Shown: one piece after another, positions 58,863 to 64,000 of the stretch
How the letters are laid out: every line of letters begins with the position of its first letter
Position numbering within the stretch: the stretch's first letter is position 1
Assembly: GCA_964019695.1 (NCBI GenBank)
Contig: OZ026530.1
Span: 38,686,944-38,750,943 of the forward strand
Direction of reading: 5' to 3'
Length of the DNA: 64,000 bases
From: Loripinus fragilis
Lineage: Eukaryota; Mollusca; Bivalvia; Lucinida; Lucinidae
Program-made: the position numbers and the translations under genes
Notes under the pieces: model-generated
What the model saw: only the letters and a program-made list of their open reading frames with translations
What the model was told of the DNA's origin: nothing
Database searches by the model: none

Positions 58863-59364
58863 CATGTTGTTAAAAAAGGACATATATTTCACTGTAAGAC
58901 TACTATTTTTGGGACTCTCTCTTACAGAAAGACCACTTTTGGTCTGAAATTACGAGCTTAGCGAAAAATCGTTGAAACTTACATTTGTATATGCTGAGAA
59001 ATCCCAGAAATAATAATTTAATGAAAAAATAGGATAATAGCATTTGTAGCTCACTTGCTAGGCATAAACTTGCCCACGTCATCGAATCTCATCAGCGGTA
59101 GGGTTAAAACTATGGTTTAGTATAGACCCCCCCCCCCCCCACACTAGTAATAATTTTATTATGACACACTTTTTTGTCGAGAAACATATTATTTTGTGTT
59201 GCATTAAAAATATTAGGGGGTCCCAATGGGCTTCCATATAAACCTGCACCACAAAGAACACGGAAAATGTACTACCAGTTGATACTTGCAGGCACTCGCA
59301 GAAACAGCTAGAGTAAATATAATTCGTTCATGTACTGATGGTTAACAGTCACGTAAAAGGACGC

Positions 59365-59530
59365 GCAATAGCTCAGTGGTAGAGTGCATTACTCGAGATC
59401 GAGGGGTTGCGGGTTCGAGTCTCACCTGCGCACTGCGCTTGGGCAAGGCACATTAATCCCTGCTGAGTATTGGTTCAACCTAGGAAGACCGTCCCGACAT
59501 AACTGAAAAAATGTTAACTGGGACTTAAAA
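59365..59530 (+). mobile_element. tRNA-derived SINE S2
   Basis: Head GCGCAATAGCTCAGTGGTAG (A box) and GCGGGTTCGAGTCTCACC (B box), with acceptor-like GCGCA / TGCGC pairing. Body CGCTTGGGCAAGGCACATTA and GAGTATTGGTTCAACCTAGG; tail ATAACTGAAAA..ACTGGGAC then an A-run. The tail is shared with the fragment at 30139-30222. It differs from S1 in head and body but also ends GGGAC-TTAAA / GGGACGTAAA. Confidence 0.85.
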
Positions 59531-59589
59531 AAAACAGCACTTTATCCGAAATTGCTTAACATTTTCCTTGCTAGCCGAGACTTTGTCGA

Positions 59590-60090
59590 CTGGTTACCTT
59601 TGCTAACAGTTTGGACCCAGATCAAGACCGACAGGACGTCATGATCTGGTTTCAGACCGTTTGACACAAGTGATTCTTGAAATATTCTTTCTGAAAAAAT
59701 AATTTTAAAACATGTCAGCAAACGACATCAAAAGCATGACAAATGTCTCAGCACGCAAATCGTTAATAGTAAGTAAAATTTTTTTTTTTTGCGTTTTTTT
59801 TGCGTGTGTATCCACAGGATAGGATTAATACACAAGTGATCTCTCGATTCGCATTAGCTCAAGTGGAGTGAACAAGTTAATGTTTTACTTAACAATTGTA
59901 AACGAAATATTACGCCACTGTCACTTTTGGTTGGCACGACAGTTGAGTCCTGCAGCGTTATGCTGGCTATGTTAACATTCTGTACTTACAATAATATTAA
60001 CCAATAATAAAATTATTTTAACTCACTATTTTTAGAACAATATATGTATTTTATTATATTTAAAATATTATATATGTCCGCACCAATCAA
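59590..60090. other. Repeat fragments, no gene
   Basis: 59590-59770 is related to MITE M7 (AACAGTTTGGACCCAGATCA, GACCGACAGGACGTCATGAT). 59813-59845 repeats the arm of the hairpin at 34205 (GGATAGGATTAATACACAA). The rest is AT-rich. Confidence 0.5.
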
Positions 60091-60095
60091 CAAGA

Positions 60096-60178
60096 GATAT
60101 TAGTGGCATAGTGGATAAATTGCTTGTACACTGTCATGGAGATTGCAAGTTCGAACCCCGTCACCAAACCTCTTTTTG
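60096..60178 (+). other. tRNA-like sequence 1 (A box, B box, T-run)
   Basis: A box TGGCATAGTGG at 60104-60114, B box GTTCGAACC at 60149-60157, and T5 at 60173-60177. Acceptor and T stems pair poorly, so a working tRNA is unlikely. The layout is a Pol III promoter with terminator. Confidence 0.5.
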
Positions 60179-60737
60179 TATAGCTGAATATTTTTTTATT
60201 TATTTATTTAAACAATTTTTTGAATATCATTCACAATAATTCCCATTCATTTTGGTTGCTGAATATCAAACAGTCCATACCCTATAGAGTTGATGCATTC
60301 TGTGGCATCTCGCATATGTGTTTTTGTGTTTGCTAATGTTGCATTCAAGGGAAACTTTGTATAAATGCTAAAAACGGTTGTCCAAACATGATTGAAGAGT
60401 ATATATACAATACAAAATGACGAAACTGAAAGCATTGATGATATTCGAAACTTTCCATAATGGAAAAAGAATAGATTTACTGCTGACGGCGACTCTACCT
60501 ACTGGGGTATCTATACTGACAACAAATAGTTTTCAAAACCACACTTGTTTTCTGAATATACCACCCAAATGTTTTTTTTTTTATTTTAATGTTACAAACA
60601 AGCAAATGTATAGATAAACAAAGTTAAACTGGCACTCATTAATCTTCGCCATCATTCGGTCACGTTCGGTGTGTATTAGCTGTTTTAAATGGTTAATGTA
60701 TGGAACAAGTAGCTTTCAGCAAGGTCGTCTAACAATG

Positions 60738-60819
60738 CTGAGGCAGTGGCGTAGTGGTAAGACAATTAACTCTTATTCCGGATTGCGAGGGTTCGATTCC
60801 TACTGGATATAGTTATTTT
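60738..60819 (+). other. tRNA-like sequence 2 (A box, B box, T-run)
   Basis: A box TGGCGTAGTGG at 60747-60757, B box GGTTCGATTCC at 60790-60800, TTTT at 60816-60819. The T stem pairs at about four of five positions; the acceptor stem does not. Confidence 0.5.
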
Positions 60820-60879
60820 AGGCATCATTTTTAATTACATTTTTTTTTTGAGTTATGATATTGTTTCTTGCTTATTTTA

Positions 60880-61230
60880 ATTTTGATGGATAGTTGACAT
60901 GATGTCAGTTTTTAAGACTGATAAGAGATTATTTATGGTCGGAAGAGGATGGTGGTGGGTGTAAAACTCCTGCACATTGTTTCTGATAACAACCTCATCA
61001 ATGTCGTCCAGAGGTTTGTGTTGTCCCGTTTCGAACGTTGCGGCGACGAAAGTGTAGCGGTTTCCCATACTTCTTTTCGTACTCGGAAAACGGTTCTTCT
61101 GCTGACTCCAGTTGCCAGAATATGATGAGCTGTCCCGCCCTGAGTGTTTCTCGAAATAGTTTGATACATTAGCTATGAGCAATTTGTCATTAGATTTTAA
61201 ACGTTTTACAGATTTATCAGTAGACATCAC
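60880..61230 (-). pseudogene. Relic N-terminus of a DDE (IS630/Tc1-mariner-like) transposase
   Basis: In one frame: KSNDKLLIANVSNYFEKHSG, then KPLDDIDEVVIRNNVQEFYT and LPTINNLLSVLK. A neighbouring frame supplies ATGVSRRTVFRVRKE, a helix-turn-helix segment, between them. From memory this order (helical start, ATGVS-RTV-RI-KE, DFD-VIRR-V-EFY, PT---LL--LK) is the DNA-binding N-terminus of a DDE_3-type transposase family common in invertebrates. Two frameshifts are needed and the catalytic half is missing, so this is a fragment. Confidence 0.6.
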
Positions 61231-61333
61231 AGTTCCTAATTAATATAATGCTTTAAAATGAATTCTATTACATATACTTTTACACGTTAGTCCTGTAAAA
61301 TCGTGCAAGTCATGATTTATGATAAAAATGAAG

Positions 61334-61426
61334 AAAAAAAAATAAGCATATTGTATGTTGTGAGACTCGAACCTACGATCTCAATGTTGACAGCTATACG
61401 TTCTATCCAAAGGGCTAAGCTGGACA
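61334..61426 (-). other. tRNA-like sequence 3 (minus strand)
   Basis: On the minus strand: A box TAGCCCTTTGG (61417-61407), B box GGTTCGAGTCTC (61373-61362), then a T-run (A-run 61334-61342 on plus). The T stem pairs at four of five positions. Confidence 0.5.
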
Positions 61427-61689
61427 GTGATGGATACAGGATTAGAAAATACATCACTCTGAAATCAATACTTTTCATAATGTTTGGAAATTAAAAATTA
61501 GTTTTACGGAGATATACGAGTTTATACGGCATATTCATGAGTGCCAGTTTAACTTTGTATATCTATAAGCATAGTTATTGTTTGTCAAAATTGACCCGAG
61601 ACAGACCTTTTACTCAGTCTTCGTGAATCTTCGTAAAAGTGCGCTTTAGATTGTTGTACAATTACTAATCTGAATGAAATTAATCACAA

Positions 61690-61775
61690 TTCTCTGATAG
61701 CCTAGTGGATAGTCGAGCCGTTTTAGCAGTCAAATGATGTGAGTTCAAGTCCAGTAGCATTTAAGTATTTTTTTT
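61690..61775 (+). other. tRNA-like sequence 4 (A box, B box, T-run)
   Basis: A box TAGCCTAGTGG at 61698-61708, B box GTTCAAGTCC at 61743-61752, T8 at 61768-61775. The cloverleaf is weak. Confidence 0.5.
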
Positions 61776-61925
61776 GTTTTCATTTTTTTTTTTTCGATTT
61801 GCTAGTTTCTTTGTCTTGATTCTTGATTTTGTACACAACTGGTTATATTTATTTGAATCTGGCATGCGTTTATGTAACAAATACACATGTATCACCGTGG
61901 ATAATTCCTATAAGCCTACATGTGA

Positions 61926-62150
61926 TTAACTCTGCACGCTGAATATTTTGGAGACTTTTGTTGTCATCTGCTGACTTTTAATCAAAATTAACTTTTTCAA
62001 AAATTCTTACAGGAACACTATTAGAGTGTCACACTATAAGAGTGTCAAATGGCCTGTATCCAGATCATAACCGACGTTCTGTTGGTACTGATGAACTGGG
62101 TACAAACTATTTGCAAATGTTATCAGCTGACAATGAAAGAGTGGGGAACT
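61926..62150 (+). mobile_element. MITE family M7, copy 2
   Basis: TTAACTCTGCACGCTGAATA, TGTTGTCATCTGCTGACTTT, GATCATAACCGACGTTCTGT and GTTATCAGCTGACAATGAAA, in the same order as 48340-48562. Confidence 0.65.
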
Positions 62151-62870
62151 TAGGGAATAATGAATACAAAAGCGGCTAAATACAAATGAAAGATGTAAAG
62201 CTCATCACAAGAAAACGTAAAATATACGAACAATATTAACTTAAAAAAGAAAGCAATTTTACACTTATATAAAAACGGTTACTTTCAAGTTTCGATCTAG
62301 GTATGCTTGATTTGTAAGTAGTCAACTAAAGCCTCGGTCACACGAGGGCTTAGGACCATGTTGCGACCTGTGTAAGACCAGTCACGTAGTAAAATGGCAA
62401 GTAGATCTTATACGAGCGCGCGACAGGTCATAGTGATTGGGAACAGCAATATTAACAAAATCGGTTCCAGAGAGGTCTTTGAGCATTTTCGTGAACCTGG
62501 TTCTGCAGTAGATGGTAGCAGCAGATGTATACATGTCTTTAAAAGCGTTTTGGTGCTTTCACAAGTAGACAGGATAAAATTGCAAAACTAAGGTACAAGA
62601 CTGTCGCACGCTGGTTTTTATTGATCGGGAGTGATCGTGCGAGTAAAAAGCATGAAAATGGGCGGGGCGGAGAGTTTTGAACATGTCAAAAAACCTGCGA
62701 CCGCGATCAAAGATCACAGGTGTGATAGTAGACTGGTATCAGACAAGTAAATAAAGCAAGTAAAAATATGCACACAGCTATGTAAACCTCCACTACGACG
62801 TTACCAATATCTTCAAAATGTCTGATATATACTTTATTGTAGACAATGGGGCAGTAATAAAGTACCAAAT
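62151..62870. other. No gene supported
   Basis: CCTCGGTCACACGAGGGC at 62333 looks like a MITE tip, but I found no matching inverted end. The open frame 62394-62591 has no recognisable content. Confidence 0.35.
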
Positions 62871-63117
62871 ATATATGAGCCATGACACGTGATTTCCATC
62901 AATGTGGCACTTTGACATATGTGTAGACTCAGACGACCCTGTGCAGCCTCCTTTTAAGCTAAGAAACTCCAAATGATGTTTGGTCAGTAGCTTAACAGTC
63001 ATAGAATATTCTAGCGACTAGCAATGGTTCTGATCTGCGCGTATGCGCATGCTGGTCTGAGCCTTTGCTGGTCGCACATACCATATTGTTGGAAATCCCA
63101 TGTCACGGCTCATATGT
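62871..63117 (+). mobile_element. MITE family M1, copy 3 (247 bp)
   Basis: ATATGAGCCATGACACGTGA / CATGTCACGGCTCATAT ends, CTCCTTTTAAGCTAAGAAAC and a GCGCGTATGCGC palindrome inside. The cleanest of the three copies. Confidence 0.85.
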
Positions 63118-64000
63118 GTTTAATAGTTAGAAGTCTTGGACACGTGGTCTGAAACCAGACTTATTTTATGGTAGTGTTCCATGACATATGGTGAGTGTGC
63201 TGCGGGTACATACGCAATCTTCAACATCACATTGATCCTATCGTACTCAAAGCAGCTAAGAAAGAGATTTTGGTATTTCACATACGTGAACAGCTAAGGC
63301 TCAGACAAGCCCGCACTTTTGAGACAAAAACGCCGGGTTTTGTCTCGATCCAAATTGTTTGGCACTTAAACATCGTTATTGTTGAAAGATTGTTTTAGAA
63401 ACAGTTAATCTGAAAACACCTCGAGATAACAATATGTCCTGATTTTTTTTACCATGAGGCTAAGATCAGCCGCACCAGAGCTTTCGTGACTCGGTTTTGA
63501 AGTATGAACGTGACGGTAGAATCAGATCAAAACATGGATAATGCAGTTCCACTGGATAGTTGAGCACTGCAATAGTGCGGCTTTCGTGACGCGGTTCATA
63601 GTACATTTATATCATATTCAGAAAAAAGGAATAGCAACCTATCATCTACTTTATGTAGGGAGTAGGTCAATAGGGGTCGAGGTCATCCTCCATTAACCTT
63701 ACAATCAAGCCATGCAATGTCATTCAGTCATAACCTCTTACGATACTTTGGTATAAAATGTCTGATATGTAAGAGAGCCAAAATCATAGAGCCTTCGGAG
63801 ACAACATGTTAAAACGCAAGATTACGAAAATCAAGTATCAACTCAAGAAAAATAAATCTTTACATGCTGGGTAAAGAGTGTCGCCTTCTGATTTTCTTCA
63901 AAATTACTTTTTTTAGAAAAATAACACAAAAAAAATCAGGAATACCTCAGTCAGGATCAAACAGTTTGGATCCAGATCAGGTCCGATGTCAGTGATTTTA
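63118..64000. other. No gene supported at right edge
   Basis: A partial direct repeat GCACCAGAGCTTTCGTGACT / GTGCGGCTTTCGTGACGCGG at 63472 and 63577. The last 50 bp (GGATCCAGATCAGGTCCGAT) resemble MITE M7. Upstream exons of the GT92 gene may lie beyond. Confidence 0.35.

Larger units (their letters stand above)
60609..61567. mobile_element. 959-bp inverted-end element carrying two tRNA-like sequences
   Basis: 35-bp inverted ends (CAAAGTTAAACTGGCACTCA core) at 60609-60643 and 61533-61567, with two mismatches. Inside are a plus-strand tRNA-like sequence about 95 bp from the left end repeat, a minus-strand one about 105 bp from the right end repeat, and a minus-strand transposase relic between them. 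Confidence 0.7.

Noticed and set aside
58984..59062. Possible further upstream GT92 exon on the minus strand (donor GTAAGT at 58982, phase 0, open back to an AG at about 59063)
   Set aside because: It would encode about 25 residues with no Met and no membrane anchor pattern; the acceptor lacks a pyrimidine tract. Not enough support.
60096..61775. Functional tRNA genes
   Set aside because: The A and B boxes are good but acceptor and T stems do not pair well; no clean cloverleaf could be drawn by eye.
62394..62591. Open frame starting ATG at 62394
   Set aside because: No recognisable domain, no splice support, and next to a repeat-like CCTCGGTCACACGAGG tip.

Overview
The window looks like AT-rich animal nuclear DNA, most likely from a bivalve or other mollusc. 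I infer this from spliced genes with GT-AG introns, an invertebrate-type glycosyltransferase family 92 gene, and dense foldback elements, tRNA-derived SINEs and LINE relics of kinds I associate with molluscan genomes. There is no bacterial operon structure, no rRNA, no convincing functional tRNA and no CRISPR array. Almost all long open frames here are chance frames or lie inside repeats; the real coding sequence is in short exons.

Two host genes can be supported, both on the minus strand. (1) A glycosyltransferase family 92 (GT92, formerly DUF23) gene runs from 58652 down to 30713. Six coding exons (58545-58652, 44660-44765, 42747-43472, 40795-40967, 36007-36239, 30713-30893) have GT and AG borders and splice phases that fit at every junction (0, 1, 1, 0, 2). 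They encode 508 residues ending in a stop codon and include a DHDEF acidic motif. The 5' exon or exons with the membrane anchor were not found. (2) The 5' end of a papain-family (cathepsin L-like) cysteine protease, or of an I29 inhibitor-only protein, lies at 13224-12146: a two-codon first exon and a 128-bp exon that together give a signal peptide and the start of the inhibitory prodomain. The rest of that gene was not found; it may lie beyond the satellite array or outside the window.

Layout. 0-3.1 kb: a perfect foldback, then a 5'-truncated LINE with a 14-bp target duplication, inserted into a dispersed foldback repeat whose uninterrupted copy lies at 35.3-35.7 kb. 3.3-10.8 kb: about 91 copies of an 83-bp satellite, including a recent duplication of a 24/25-monomer block. 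10.8-20.1 kb: cathepsin 5' exons and many MITE-like elements and a SINE. 20.2-25.9 kb: a 5.7-kb element with long inverted ends around a decayed coding region. 26.5-29.9 kb: another inverted-end element containing GGAC-tailed tandem repeats. 30.7-58.7 kb: the GT92 gene, with introns filled by MITEs, SINEs, a retroelement relic, a 472-bp direct repeat pair and a 4.3-kb inverted-end element. 59-64 kb: a second SINE type, four tRNA-like sequences (A box, B box, T-run), and a 959-bp inverted-end element with a transposase relic.

The strongest leads are the GT92 gene model, an inverted pair of MITEs tightly bracketing one of its exons, a MITE touching the splice donor of another exon, the satellite's higher-order structure, the tRNA-like cluster, and a recurring near-palindrome (GTAAC-GTATG-TAAC type) shared by two large inverted-end elements.
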